A stretch of DNA of 64,000 bases from Candidatus Krumholzibacteriota bacterium (GCA_029262065.1 JAJDAC010000015.1:80868-144867), one strand, 5' to 3'. Counted from the first letter of the stretch, positions 27,830 to 37,253 are shown. Numbers and translations: made by a program. The notes: generated by a model not told the origin, from the sequence alone.

Positions 27830-29076
27830 CGTGAATCTCCTTGGGTCAACACACGGCCGATGCTCAGCTCCAGATCTCGATGGGCCGCCAGGGCTTCCGC
27901 TCTGAGTTCCAGGGCCGAAAGCTGACTGTCCAAGACGGAGCGAAGGGTCTCAAGTAGATCGGTCATGCTGCTCTCTCCGGCCAAGAATGTGGCTCCGGCC
28001 GCCGTCGCAATCTCCGGCGCATCTTCCACGGCCGCCTCGACGGCAAACCAGCTATCGCGCAGTGCGGTGTAGGAAGTCAAAGCTGCCGCACTCCGCTGCT
28101 CTGCCTCCCGCTCGGTCAAATCCAGTCTTGCTTTTTGAGTCGCAAGAAGCCGCGAGTACTCATGTCGATCGCCTTGATTGCGATCGAAAACTGGAACATC
28201 CCACGACAATCCGAAGTAGGGCCCGTCGAAATCCCCGGCGTCGTCACCGATTCGTGTCCAGCCAAACTCCAGGGTCGGAAACTCGAGAACGCGACCGGCC
28301 AAACGGCGACGGAGCTCCGTCGCCTCCACGCCGCTGCGTTGTGCGAGCAGGTCTGGACGAACGGAATCTTCGAGCAATTGCGGGACCCTGGGCAGTTCGG
28401 AGAGCACGGGCATCGCGCCCGGCGGCAGATCGGCTCGTGCGGTCAGCGCGTTTCCACGCGCGCGGGCCAGGTCAGATTCTGCATACGCCAACTCCCCCCG
28501 CAGCTCAGCCATAGCCAGCCGGAAGCGACGGGCAGTCAGCTGCGACTCTTCGCCACGCGCCGCGCGCACTGTCAGCCGTCGGTCGAGGGCTGCAAGGCTC
28601 TCGAAGTGTGCGGCGATCAAAGACCGACGTTGCTGCGCCACGGCCCAACGCGTGTGAACCTCCCGAAACTGCTGTCGTAGGTCGAGCTGCGCCCATTCCA
28701 GATTCTGGTTCGCGGCTTCGACGGAAGCCTCGGTAGCATCCACCGCCAGGCCACGTCGGCCATCCAACGGCGGCCGCCAGCTGAGTTTGAGAGTGCCTTG
28801 CGCAGCCTGATTCGATGGCGCTTCGCGCTCGAACGCGATCGTCGGATTCTCGAGCGCGCCGGCACGTCGACGCTCGGCTTCTGCGCGACCGAGTTCTTCT
28901 GTCAGCGCGACAACCGCCGGATGCGTCGGCCCAAGTGGGGCGAGAAACTCTTCCTCGCTGACGGCGACGACTTCCTGCGCGCGGGAAGAAGCACTGAGCA
29001 AACCAAAGAGAGCCCCGCCGAGCATCAGCCTGGCTACGGCGCCGTAACACCGACCCAGTATCGGTTTTCTTGCCAC
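27826..29076 (-). CDS. TolC/CusC-like outer-membrane efflux channel
   Basis: About 416 residues. I prefer a GTG at 29076 because GAGGGGAAG lies at a good distance before it and it leads straight into a signal peptide ending in ASSRAQ; ATGs at 29097 and 29169 are further upstream. The body has the OEP pattern: long coiled coils (VALTEELGRAEAERRRAG, LDLRQQFREVHTRWAVAQQR) and paired FEREAPSNQAAQG and YFGLSWDVPVFDRNQGDR turn regions, then a second half with REAEQRSAAALTSYTALRDS. It forms the exit duct of the RND system. It starts 37 bp after the M56 sensor gene. Confidence 0.88.
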   Translation of the reverse strand: MARKPILGRCYGAVARLMLGGALFGLLSASSRAQEVVAVSEEEFLAPLGPTHPAVVALTEELGRAEAERRRAGALENPTIAFEREAPSNQAAQGTLKLSWRPPLDGRRGLAVDATEASVEAANQNLEWAQLDLRQQFREVHTRWAVAQQRRSLIAAHFESLAALDRRLTVRAARGEESQLTARRFRLAMAELRGELAYAESDLARARGNALTARADLPPGAMPVLSELPRVPQLLEDSVRPDLLAQRSGVEATELRRRLAGRVLEFPTLEFGWTRIGDDAGDFDGPYFGLSWDVPVFDRNQGDRHEYSRLLATQKARLDLTEREAEQRSAAALTSYTALRDSWFAVEAAVEDAPEIATAAGATFLAGESSMTDLLETLRSVLDSQLSALELRAEALAAHRDLELSIGRVLTQGDSR

Positions 29077-29113
29077 GAATACTTCCCCTCGAGTCATGAA
29101 CCGCGATTCCGTC

Positions 29114-30103
29114 TCAACCCAGAATGTGATGAAGCAGGGTTTCGGTGAGATGATGCAAAGGATCCGCAAGCGCCGCCGCCGCGGCGCAGCCTAGAAACAA
29201 CGCCACCATCTTGGTGCCTCGGCTCCACCGGCTGCCGGGCGATGCGGCCAGGAGCGACTCGACGCGGGCGGAGACGCCATGCGCGTTGAAGGCGAGGGCG
29301 GCGGGACCAAACCCCGCCACGTCGTGGCGAATTCGTTCCATCCTGACGAGCGCCTCGGCAACACGAAACCGATCACCAATGCTGGCTCCTGCGTCTTCGT
29401 CGCAGGCCTGCTCGCAGGCAAGCTCGAGATCGAGATCAAGAATCCGGCGCACGCGCGGCAGATGTCCCAGCGACAGAAGTCTCGTCGCGCCTCGCCACAG
29501 TCCGTCGCTCCTACGCGCATGGGCGTTTTCGTGGGCAACGATCGCTGCGACCAGATGGGTAGGAATGCCACTCAGCAAACCCGACGACAATACGGTTCGT
29601 TTCTCCAGCAATCCCACCGAGATGGCAACGGGATGGTCCGACTCGACAACCCACGCGTCGTATCGGGGATCGAATTGCGCGGTCTTCGCAAGCTGCCGAA
29701 CGAGCTGGCGGGAAGCGTGGAAGCGAAGGCTCCTTACGAGGCCTACCACCAGGGTCGCGATCGCCGCGGAAGTCACGACCATCCAGAACACGGTTCCGCC
29801 GATCGCATGCGGTGGATGATTCAGACAAAAATGAATATGGCTGTCAGTATGGGCAGTGCAATGGTCGATGCGAGGAAGGCCGGGAAAGACCATCCCAAGG
29901 ATCTTTGGGGCGAAGCAAAGGGCGGTGGCAAAAAGGCCGCCCACGAGAGGCGCGACTGACACAGCACGAAGCGCCACGGCACGCGTTCTCGGATCCAACG
30001 ATCGGAGCGATGCGCGAAGCACGGGATAGATCGCGCCGATCCCAAGCGATATGACCGCAAGGAAGAGCACCCACGCCAACATGCCCAACTGGAAGAGCCC
30101 CAT
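29114..30103 (-). CDS. M56 (BlaR1/MecR1-type) metalloprotease with His/Cys-rich external loop
   Basis: About 329 residues; start ATG at 30103 shares one base with the repressor stop (TGATG), and a TTG at 30106 is the alternative. Membrane helices lie near 5-28, 48-72, 103-125 and 295-315. The zinc-protease motif HENAH is at about 191-195, with the E-x2-CEQACDEDA segment further on. Between helices 2 and 3 sits a loop of pattern C-x2-H-x3-H-x-H-x-C-x2-H-x2-H (about residues 82-99). BlaR1 has a C-terminal beta-lactam sensor domain; this protein has none and ends HLTETLLHHILG after the last helix. Inference: metal binding by the loop activates the protease, which cleaves the co-encoded repressor and opens the efflux operon. 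Confidence 0.85.
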   Translation of the reverse strand: MGLFQLGMLAWVLFLAVISLGIGAIYPVLRASLRSLDPRTRAVALRAVSVAPLVGGLFATALCFAPKILGMVFPGLPRIDHCTAHTDSHIHFCLNHPPHAIGGTVFWMVVTSAAIATLVVGLVRSLRFHASRQLVRQLAKTAQFDPRYDAWVVESDHPVAISVGLLEKRTVLSSGLLSGIPTHLVAAIVAHENAHARRSDGLWRGATRLLSLGHLPRVRRILDLDLELACEQACDEDAGASIGDRFRVAEALVRMERIRHDVAGFGPAALAFNAHGVSARVESLLAASPGSRWSRGTKMVALFLGCAAAAALADPLHHLTETLLHHILG

Positions 30104-30513
30104 CAAGATTTGCCCTCCGAATCCCTGCGGTCCTTGAGTCGCTCTTCGATGAGGCCTTCCAACTGCTCGAGTTGCTCCGGTCCGACCTGTTCGGCCACGC
30201 CGATGAAGGCCGAAAGCATGGCGTCCGGCTGGCCACCCATGACCCGGTCGACAACTTCCTGCAAGGCCTGGCGGTGAAACTCAGCTCGCGTCATCCGGGG
30301 AGAATACACGTGTGCGTGGCTCACCTTTTCGCGCTGAAGAAGGCCCTTCTCGAAAAGTCGCTTCAACGTTGATTGGATCGTGTTGAGCGTGATGCGCCGA
30401 CTACGCCCCACCTTCTGGTGAACGGCTTTGGCGTCCTTGCCACCGCTGGACCACAGATGATCCATGACGGCAAGTTCAAGATCGCCCAGAAAGGGCGGTC
30501 GCGCGGGTTTCAT
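30103..30513 (-). CDS. BlaI/MecI/CopY-family repressor
   Basis: 136 residues from the ATG at 30513, preceded by GGAAGGA; the frame is open to 30597 without a ribosome site. The winged helix is typical: LGDLELAVMDHLWSSGGKDAKAVHQKV, then ITLNTIQSTLKRLFEKGLLQREKVSHAHVYSPRMTR, followed by a C-terminal dimer helix. CopY proteins have a C-terminal Cys-x-Cys metal site; none is present here, so sensing must come from the M56 partner, as in BlaI/BlaR1. It is the first gene of the efflux operon. Confidence 0.92.
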   Translation of the reverse strand: MKPARPPFLGDLELAVMDHLWSSGGKDAKAVHQKVGRSRRITLNTIQSTLKRLFEKGLLQREKVSHAHVYSPRMTRAEFHRQALQEVVDRVMGGQPDAMLSAFIGVAEQVGPEQLEQLEGLIEERLKDRRDSEGKS

Positions 30514-30568
30514 CGGGTATCCTTCCCAGGCACACGGCCCCAGGCACACGGGTCGTTGTGGAGCGCCC

Positions 30569-30603
30569 AAGCTAGAGTCCAAAAAACCGATTGTCAATCG
30601 GTT
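30569..30603 (-). promoter_or_regulatory. Efflux-operon promoter and candidate BlaI-type operator
   Basis: A perfect 19-bp palindrome, AACCGATTG-T-CAATCGGTT at 30585-30603, contains a TTGACA on the minus strand (30597-30592). With a 17-bp spacer TAGCTT (30574-30569) is a possible -10. It lies about 70 bp before the repressor start, well placed for autorepression. Confidence 0.6.
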
Positions 30604-30827
30604 ATTCTGAGAACCAGCCAGGGAAGCACGAACTCGAACGCGGGCTCACGCTCACGTGAACTCGGCTTAGCCATTTGCTAACGATTTGGCGCATATACCA
30701 GTGGGAGTCGGAATGTCGACGGTAGTGAGGAGCTCTACCCCTTTGCCCACCTCACGCAGAAAACGGCATGCTGCCCCCGCCAGAACGGACGCGCGCCCGA
30801 ACGACCACCCAACCTGGAGGACCACAG

Positions 30828-31373
30828 ATGGCCGGCCGATTCCTGCCCCTCGTTTTCTTGATTCTGCTGGCTCCGGGGACGACCGATATCCCCGCCCCAG
30901 CGCACGAATCCGCGTCAGCTCAGACCGTCGCTCCGGTCGACCTCCGATCGTCCTGCACACAGAGCCAGATGTACCCGCTCGAAGTGACGGTGCGTCTGCT
31001 CGAAGAGCTGGTGCCCGGGCGCTGGGTCACCGCCGAGGTCTCGGTTCACGGCGCCGTGAGTCTTGACCGGCTGAGCCTCGAGATCTCCGCCGTCCGAGAC
31101 GTAGCCATCTCGGGCATGAAGCGCGTGGATTTCGGACCATTGCCGAGCGGTAAGAAGGTTAGCCACACACTAAAGCTTCGTGTTGGTGACACCCCCGAGC
31201 AACGACAGCTCGCAGTGGTGGCCACGGGAATCGCCGAGGGCAGGACGCTGCGGCGCGGCGCATCGCTTAACATCCTGCCCCACGGCCCCCATCATCCGGC
31301 CGTGGCAAGCCCGGTCTCCAAAAAGGGCCACGAGGTCATGGAGTACCCCGGTGCCGCGAGGAGGTTACGATGA
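30828..31373 (+). CDS. Exported protein, unknown function
   Basis: 181 residues from the ATG at 30828 with CTGGAGG upstream; an earlier ATG at 30768 has no signal-like start. A signal peptide (MAGRFLPLVFLILLAPG) is followed by a beta-rich domain (YPLEVTVRLLEELVPGRWVTAEVSV, LDRLSLEISAVRDVAISGMK, VSHTLKLRVGDTPEQRQLAVVATGIA) like an Ig or transglutaminase-associated fold, and a His/Lys tail. It overlaps the next gene by 4 bp (ATGA), so the two are translated together; it may assist the large secreted protein. Confidence 0.7.
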   Translation: MAGRFLPLVFLILLAPGTTDIPAPAHESASAQTVAPVDLRSSCTQSQMYPLEVTVRLLEELVPGRWVTAEVSVHGAVSLDRLSLEISAVRDVAISGMKRVDFGPLPSGKKVSHTLKLRVGDTPEQRQLAVVATGIAEGRTLRRGASLNILPHGPHHPAVASPVSKKGHEVMEYPGAARRLR

Positions 31374-34366
31374 CCGCCCGACTCCGCATCTCGACCTTCG
31401 TGGTCCTCGCCGCGGCGGTCCTGCTGACGACGGTTCCGGTGGACCGGGCCGATGCCCAGACCCTGATCTCTTTCTGGACCCTCAACGGAAACATCGACAG
31501 CAGCGTGCCGCAGACGGCGATACTCCACGACCCCAACGTCACCGTGAGCACACTCGCCTCCACTGGGCTCGTAACCGGCGTTCATCTCAATGCGTTCATG
31601 GCCGACGGTTGGCCATCAGGACCGTTTGACCCCAGCGCATACTTCGAGTACACCGTCACGCCCAACGCAAACTTCGAGGTGACGTACATCAGCATGCAGT
31701 TCTCGTTGTACAACGACTCGGCGGGCACCTCCACGTGGGACGTGCGGTCCAGCGTGGACGGCTTCGCCAACACCATCGCCAGCGGCACCACGTCGGTGCT
31801 CACCGGCGCGGGCGCGCTCATCCAGGCGTTTCTCCCCGGAGTGGGCACACAGACCGTACCGGTGACCTTCCGCGTGTACACACACACCAACTCCGGCGCC
31901 GCCAACCCTCAGCAGAGAGGCCTTCGCGGGTCCGCGGCTGGCGGCACGGGCCTCAGGATCAACGGCAGCGTTACTGCGAGTCCGCTCCCCTTCGTCGTTT
32001 CGGGTCGCTTCCTCTACGAGGACCGCATGTGGGACAAGGATGGGCACACCGGCGCCGTGCAGAACCTCCCCATCCGCCACGCCGATGTAGAAATCGTCGA
32101 CGCCAACGGAGACGTGGTGGTGAGCGAGGGCTCCACCGACGTCAACGGCGACTTCGCCATCGAAACGGCGCTCACGGGTACCGTGGATCTCTACGCGCGC
32201 GTGCTCACCAACACTGAAAACAACAGCACGTACCAGCTGGTCGTCAACGGCGGGGCGAACTCGATAAACAATCCCTTGTTCATACACGCGGTTCCCACCG
32301 ACGTCGTGCTCGGCCACGCCGCTGGCACGCCGCTGGATCTGGGAACCTATTTGATCGCCGACACCGACGGCACCGGTGTAGCCCAGGCGTTCAACATCCT
32401 CGACCGCGCCATTGACGGAACGGACTGGCTTGCCCAGCCGGAGGCACGAGGCTCCTACCCCGGGCTGGGGGTGTCGTTTCGATGGGGACCCGTCGAGAGC
32501 CAGTCAGGATCATTCTATGTCTCGTCTGGAGGCCGCGTCATCACCATTGCGTCTCCGGGCTCCGGCGACACCGACGGTTGGAGCGACGCGGTCATTCTCC
32601 ACGAGTTCGGCCACTACGTGATCGACATCTCCCATCAGGACGACAGTCCGGGCGGGCCGCATTTCCTGGGCGACAACCTGCAGAACCCGCTGCTGAGTTA
32701 CGCCGAGGGCTACGCCACGTACTTCTGCGCAGAAGCGCGGGAGTTCACCGCGTTCACCGCGGGCACCGACGATCACGTGACCATCTACGCCGACATGGAC
32801 ATCCCTCCCCCAGTGGGCACGCCGGGAGGCCTGGGCTTCGGCTACGACTTCGAAACCGGAACCTTCAGCGACGGAACCCCCATCAGCCAGCTTGGGCAGG
32901 CCAACGAGTCCAACGTCACCTCTGCCATGTGGGACCTCACAGACGGCCCCTCCACGCCGGACGAAAGCCCGGGCGTGGACGACGACTCACTCGACGGCGA
33001 CGGCACCGACGTATGGGCCGTGTTGTCGGGCTACATGGCGACATTGCCGTTCGAAGAATCCATCAGCTTCGAAGATTTCGTGCAGGGGTGGAAAAGCATC
33101 CACGGCCCAACCTACTTTTCGGCCGAGCTCGACGAGATCCTCAATGACATCAACTCCATGGGCTTCGAGCCCGATATCCACGAGCCCGACGACGAGATCG
33201 CCGCGGTGGCAACCATTGTCGTGGGAAGCTTTGACCTGGTGGGTCCAAGCGGTGGCGTGGTGATCAACGAGATAAACGTAAGCTCCACGGACGGCGTAGA
33301 ACTGTACAACAGTTCCGATGTCACCGTGGACATCGGCCTGTACCAGGTGGTCTGCACCGCTGATACATGGCCGACGACCACCTACACCTTCGCCCCGTCG
33401 TTTCCGTTGGCTCCGGGGAGCAGGGTGTACATCCACGAAAGGAGCGATCCGGCCAACGACTCGGCCAACGACGTCTATCTCCCAGAGAACATCTATTTTG
33501 ACTACGAGCAACCCGGCGCTTGCGCTCTTCTGGACGACGCCGGTGTGGCCATCGACTTCGTGCGCTTCGACGGTGTGGGGAATCCGACCGCCACCCCGGT
33601 GCCACCGGGGACTGTGTTCACCGGAAGCCTGGCGAGCCCTCCCGTAAGCCGCGTACTGGGTCGTGACAGTATGGGCACCGACACCGACGATGCCTCCGAC
33701 TTCACCGTGCAGAACCCCAGCGGCGGCGTGCCGAACCTCATGCCGGTCCAGGCCAGGACCTTCTTCGATACGGGGGACGTGGACGAAGTGGGGGTACCCA
33801 TGCTGGGCGGAAAAACCTACGTCCTGCGTACGCTCGACCTGTTCGGTGGCGGGAACAGCAACATGGTGCTTCTGGACACGGATAAGTTCACCGTGCTCGA
33901 CACCAATGACGACCGCGCCCCGGGAGTTCTGGAGTCCATGATCACGTACACGGCGCCGCAGACGGGGTTGTACTACGCGCGCCTCACCCATGTGGGCACG
34001 CTCACCGACTACGGAATGTACAACTTGTTGGTGTACGCCCTACCCCAGTCGCCCACGGCCATCAACGACCCGGAGTTGCCAGCGCCGAGAGTTACCGAGC
34101 TTCGGGGGACCTATCCCAACCCCTTCAATCCTCGACTCACCGTGGCGTTCGAACTGGACCGCGAGCGACCCGTCTCCATCAAAGCGTACGATGCGCGGGG
34201 TCGGCTGGTGCGACACGTTCTCGAAGAGGCACGTCCGCCTGGTGACCACACCGTGGTGTGGGACGGAAAGGATGACAGCGGCCTCGAAGTGGCCGGGGGC
34301 GTGTACTTCCTGCGCTTCGAGTCGGAGGATGTGAAGCGCACCACCAAGGTGACGCTGGTGAAATGA
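31370..34366 (+). CDS. Large secreted protein with gluzincin-like peptidase motif, lamin-tail and sorting modules
   Basis: 998 residues with a signal peptide (MTARLRISTFVVLAAAVLLT). Domains in order: a beta-rich N-terminal part, a carboxypeptidase-regulatory-like fold near 215-300 (RHADVEIVDANGDVVVSEGSTDVNG), and a region with HEFGHYVID (near 411-419), followed by LSYAEGYATYFCAEA, whose order suggests a zinc metallopeptidase (HExxH plus a downstream Glu). Near 625-740 is a lamin-tail domain (VVINEINVSSTDGVELYNSS). A pre-peptidase-like beta domain and the sorting module (YPNPFNPRLTVAF, GLEVAGGVYFLRF) ending VTLVK follow. The peptidase assignment rests on the motif and is moderately sure. Confidence 0.82.
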   Translation: MTARLRISTFVVLAAAVLLTTVPVDRADAQTLISFWTLNGNIDSSVPQTAILHDPNVTVSTLASTGLVTGVHLNAFMADGWPSGPFDPSAYFEYTVTPNANFEVTYISMQFSLYNDSAGTSTWDVRSSVDGFANTIASGTTSVLTGAGALIQAFLPGVGTQTVPVTFRVYTHTNSGAANPQQRGLRGSAAGGTGLRINGSVTASPLPFVVSGRFLYEDRMWDKDGHTGAVQNLPIRHADVEIVDANGDVVVSEGSTDVNGDFAIETALTGTVDLYARVLTNTENNSTYQLVVNGGANSINNPLFIHAVPTDVVLGHAAGTPLDLGTYLIADTDGTGVAQAFNILDRAIDGTDWLAQPEARGSYPGLGVSFRWGPVESQSGSFYVSSGGRVITIASPGSGDTDGWSDAVILHEFGHYVIDISHQDDSPGGPHFLGDNLQNPLLSYAEGYATYFCAEAREFTAFTAGTDDHVTIYADMDIPPPVGTPGGLGFGYDFETGTFSDGTPISQLGQANESNVTSAMWDLTDGPSTPDESPGVDDDSLDGDGTDVWAVLSGYMATLPFEESISFEDFVQGWKSIHGPTYFSAELDEILNDINSMGFEPDIHEPDDEIAAVATIVVGSFDLVGPSGGVVINEINVSSTDGVELYNSSDVTVDIGLYQVVCTADTWPTTTYTFAPSFPLAPGSRVYIHERSDPANDSANDVYLPENIYFDYEQPGACALLDDAGVAIDFVRFDGVGNPTATPVPPGTVFTGSLASPPVSRVLGRDSMGTDTDDASDFTVQNPSGGVPNLMPVQARTFFDTGDVDEVGVPMLGGKTYVLRTLDLFGGGNSNMVLLDTDKFTVLDTNDDRAPGVLESMITYTAPQTGLYYARLTHVGTLTDYGMYNLLVYALPQSPTAINDPELPAPRVTELRGTYPNPFNPRLTVAFELDRERPVSIKAYDARGRLVRHVLEEARPPGDHTVVWDGKDDSGLEVAGGVYFLRFESEDVKRTTKVTLVK

Positions 34367-34385
34367 TATGGAACGGTTGGTGATG

Positions 34386-35684
34386 CTACTTCTCGCGACC
34401 GGACCCAACCTTCGTAATGATGCGGGCTCCCCGCCGGAACGTGATGTAGTTCCACGCCCAGGAGAGGATCACGAAGGTCCGGTTGCGAAACCCGATGAGA
34501 AAGAACACGTGAACAAACAGCCAGGCCAACCACGCGGCGACACCAGAGAAATGCAATCGCGGCAACTGCGCCACCGCCCGAGCGCGGCCGATGGTCGCGA
34601 GCGAGCCCTTGTCACGGTACCGGAAGCTGTTTCGCGGCTTGGCCGATAGGTCGGCGAGAATCTGTTCCGCGGCGTGCCGTCCCTGCTGCATCGCGGCAGG
34701 CGCAGTGCCGGGAACCGGTTTCCCCTGCGAGGTAACCGAAGCCGCATCACCGATCACGAAGACCTCAGGGTGACCATCCAGGGAAAGATCGGGCTGCACA
34801 ACGACGCGGCCAACGCGATCCCGATCCGATCCCAGCTCCTGCATGAGGTCGGCGGCCTGCACGCCTGCCGCCCAGAAAACCGTTCTGGTAGGCAGCGTCG
34901 ATCCGTCGTCGAAAACAACGGACCTCTCCGAGATCTCGGTCACCAACGTGTCGGTGCGCACCTCCACGCCCAATTCCTCTAGTTGGCGCCTTGCGCTCTT
35001 GCCAAGTGGCTCGGTGTAGGCGGCAAGCACCCGTGACGACGCCTCGACAAGCGTCACATGCGCTTGGCCGGGATCGATGCGATCGAACTCCTGACGAAGA
35101 GCATGAACGGCGATCTCGACCATCGCTCCCGCCAGTTCGACCCCCGTGGGCCCGGCACCCACCACGACAAAGTTGAGGTACTCGGACGCGAGATCCGGAT
35201 AGCGCTCAGCCTGCTCGTAGGCGTCGAAAATGCGGCGACGCATGTCCAGAGCGTCCTCGACAGTTTTCAAACCCGGCGCATGCTTGCGCCACTCGTCGTG
35301 TCCGAAGTAGGAATGCGTCGCGCCCGCCGCCACAATCAAATATTCGTATCCAAGGCACTCGCCGTCCTCGAGCTGGACCGTACGCCCCTGACAGTCCACC
35401 CCCACGACCTCAGCAAGCAAGATGCTGGCTACATTCCTCTGCTTGCGAAAGATCGAGCGAATAGGGTATGCGATGTCGGAAGGGTTGAGCGCCGCGGTCG
35501 CCACTTGGTAGAGCAGCGGCTGAAAGAGATGGAAGTTGCGCCGATCGACGATCGTAATCTCGACGTCTGCCTTGGCCAGGTGTTTCGCTGCGCTGAGACC
35601 AGCAAAGCCCGCGCCCACGATCAGGATTCGGGGTCGACCGTTTTGACCTGCGAAATCAACCCGCGAGGTTTCGCATGCACTCAA
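34386..35684 (-). CDS. ndh: NDH-2-type NAD(P)/FAD-dependent dehydrogenase
   Basis: 432 residues from a TTG at 35684 that overlaps the channel gene's stop (TTGA); the open frame extends upstream to 36260 but that part is a shadow of the channel gene. Two dinucleotide folds are clear: ILIVGAGFAGLSAAKHL (FAD) and FVVVGAGPTGVELAGAM (NADH), with the quinone/FAD segment VFVIGDAASV and AAMQQGRHAAEQI. A hydrophobic C-terminal stretch (LAWLFVHVFFLIGFRNRTFVI) would dock it on the membrane. Family role: non-proton-pumping NADH:quinone oxidation. Its overlap with a K+ channel gene suggests coupled expression. Confidence 0.9.
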   Translation of the reverse strand: MSACETSRVDFAGQNGRPRILIVGAGFAGLSAAKHLAKADVEITIVDRRNFHLFQPLLYQVATAALNPSDIAYPIRSIFRKQRNVASILLAEVVGVDCQGRTVQLEDGECLGYEYLIVAAGATHSYFGHDEWRKHAPGLKTVEDALDMRRRIFDAYEQAERYPDLASEYLNFVVVGAGPTGVELAGAMVEIAVHALRQEFDRIDPGQAHVTLVEASSRVLAAYTEPLGKSARRQLEELGVEVRTDTLVTEISERSVVFDDGSTLPTRTVFWAAGVQAADLMQELGSDRDRVGRVVVQPDLSLDGHPEVFVIGDAASVTSQGKPVPGTAPAAMQQGRHAAEQILADLSAKPRNSFRYRDKGSLATIGRARAVAQLPRLHFSGVAAWLAWLFVHVFFLIGFRNRTFVILSWAWNYITFRRGARIITKVGSGREK

Positions 35685-37186
35685 GACGGCGGTTCCAGCA
35701 GCTGCTCCTTCGCCAGATAGATCACATGGGTCCCCGAAGTGACCACGCGATTCTTGCGCGGGTTGATGACTTCCTCGCCGCTCGGATCCCGGATTCCGAT
35801 CACCAGCCCTCCCCGCTCCGAGAGTCCAAGCCGGTCCAGGAGTTCGCCGAACAACATGGACTTGGGCGGAGAATCGGGGATCGCGCCAATGTACACGTTG
35901 TCGGATCCCGAGATGAGCATCCGGCTCATGGTCGAGGCCGTGCCGTGGTAGCCCAACGCGTGGGCGATCATCGAGTACCCGATGCGGCGGGTCTCGATAA
36001 CCTCGTCGGCCCCCGCCGCACGTGCGTGGTCCACATTCTCGGAGTCTAGAATCTCGGCCACAATGTAGAGCCGTTTGAACCGCTCCTTCCGTTCCGCCGT
36101 CCCCTCCATGAAGGAACGAATGGTGAATGCAGTGAGAATGGTGCGCGCGTCGGCCACCTGCGGAGTGACATCCCGTGACCCGGAGATGACCACAGCCGCC
36201 GCGTGGGTGAGCCGGACCTTGTCCAGTTCGCTCTCCTTGGTGGGGTCTCCCTGGACCCATAGGAAGTCCGGCGTCAGTTCGCGCGGCCGATCGTGGGTAT
36301 CGATAAACACGACACGCGTCTTCTCGAGGTCCAGTTCTTGGCGAAGGGCGTCGAGTAGGAGGTGCGTGCTCTCATCGTGCCCGCACACGACCACGTGGTT
36401 GATGTATTCGCTCATTCGAAACTGCTCCTCGCGGATGCTGAGAATGCCTTTGACGAGGCTGGATCCCACGATACCGGCAAACAGGGCCAGCGTGAACATC
36501 CCGGCGACCATCATGACCGCGCCGATGATGCGCCCGAGCGTCGTTACGGGCGTAATGTCCCCGAACCCGACGGTGGTGATGGTCACCAGGCTCCACCAGA
36601 TCCCGTCGAGCAAGCTGTCTATACCGGGATTGAGTCGGACCTCCACCAGATAGAAACTCACGCCGCCGAGCACTGTGGCAACTACGAGCCCACTGAAAGC
36701 GAAAACAAACAGGAGCCCGTTCTCTTCCAGGGCGTGTAGAAAGATGGCGAACGGGTTCTGGTACTTGAACACGCGACTGCTACGCAGGAGGCGCAGGAGT
36801 CGAAGCGCGCGTAGCCCGCGTAGCTCGGGAAAGAAGGCGAGCACCGCCAGAATGTCGATCAGGATAATGGGGCGCAGAATGAACGCCACGCGCGACAGGA
36901 TGTGGGCACGAATACGTCCCACCGGCGGACGACGAAAGACCGTGAGCGACGGTGGCTGGTAGGTGGCGACGCGCAGGAATACCTCCAGCGCAAACGCGGC
37001 CAGGACGAATCGATCGATGCGGCGAAGAATCTCACTGGCCCGGCTGCGGTCGGGCAGGAATACCTCGGCGACCAGGAAGCCGATGGAGAGGACGATCAGC
37101 CCCCATACCAGACCCTGCACGATCCGGTAGATGCGCGTCGACGGGTCGTGGAAGGCGGCCCGCAATTGTGTGGTGAAGTGAGTCAC
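35681..37186 (-). CDS. Six-helix K+ channel with RCK/TrkA-N type regulatory domain
   Basis: 501 residues. Six membrane helices lie between about 20 and 245, including an S4-like segment with Arg at every third position (RGLRALRLLRLLRSSRVF, 123-140) and a pore with filter TVGFGD (205-210). The cytoplasmic part is a TrkA-N-like nucleotide domain (HVVVCGHDESTHLLLDAL, VVFIDTHDRP, GDPTKESELDKVRL), in which the usual GxGxxG is altered to GHDEST, and a TrkA-C-like end. This resembles bacterial Kch/Kv-type channels. It would set membrane potential or K+ flow; the altered Gly loop leaves ligand choice open. Its stop overlaps the start of the NDH-2 gene. Confidence 0.9.
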   Translation of the reverse strand: MTHFTTQLRAAFHDPSTRIYRIVQGLVWGLIVLSIGFLVAEVFLPDRSRASEILRRIDRFVLAAFALEVFLRVATYQPPSLTVFRRPPVGRIRAHILSRVAFILRPIILIDILAVLAFFPELRGLRALRLLRLLRSSRVFKYQNPFAIFLHALEENGLLFVFAFSGLVVATVLGGVSFYLVEVRLNPGIDSLLDGIWWSLVTITTVGFGDITPVTTLGRIIGAVMMVAGMFTLALFAGIVGSSLVKGILSIREEQFRMSEYINHVVVCGHDESTHLLLDALRQELDLEKTRVVFIDTHDRPRELTPDFLWVQGDPTKESELDKVRLTHAAAVVISGSRDVTPQVADARTILTAFTIRSFMEGTAERKERFKRLYIVAEILDSENVDHARAAGADEVIETRRIGYSMIAHALGYHGTASTMSRMLISGSDNVYIGAIPDSPPKSMLFGELLDRLGLSERGGLVIGIRDPSGEEVINPRKNRVVTSGTHVIYLAKEQLLEPPS

Positions 37187-37253
37187 GGGCAGGTAGCGTT
37201 TTCCAGGACGAGGGGGCTGTCAAGAGACGAGTTGACCAACTTCAAAACCGGTG

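Noticed and set aside
35685..36260. N-terminal extension of the NDH-2 frame
   Set aside because: It overlaps the channel gene in another frame and is Gly/Arg/His-rich without any family signal; the dehydrogenase starts at its first dinucleotide fold.
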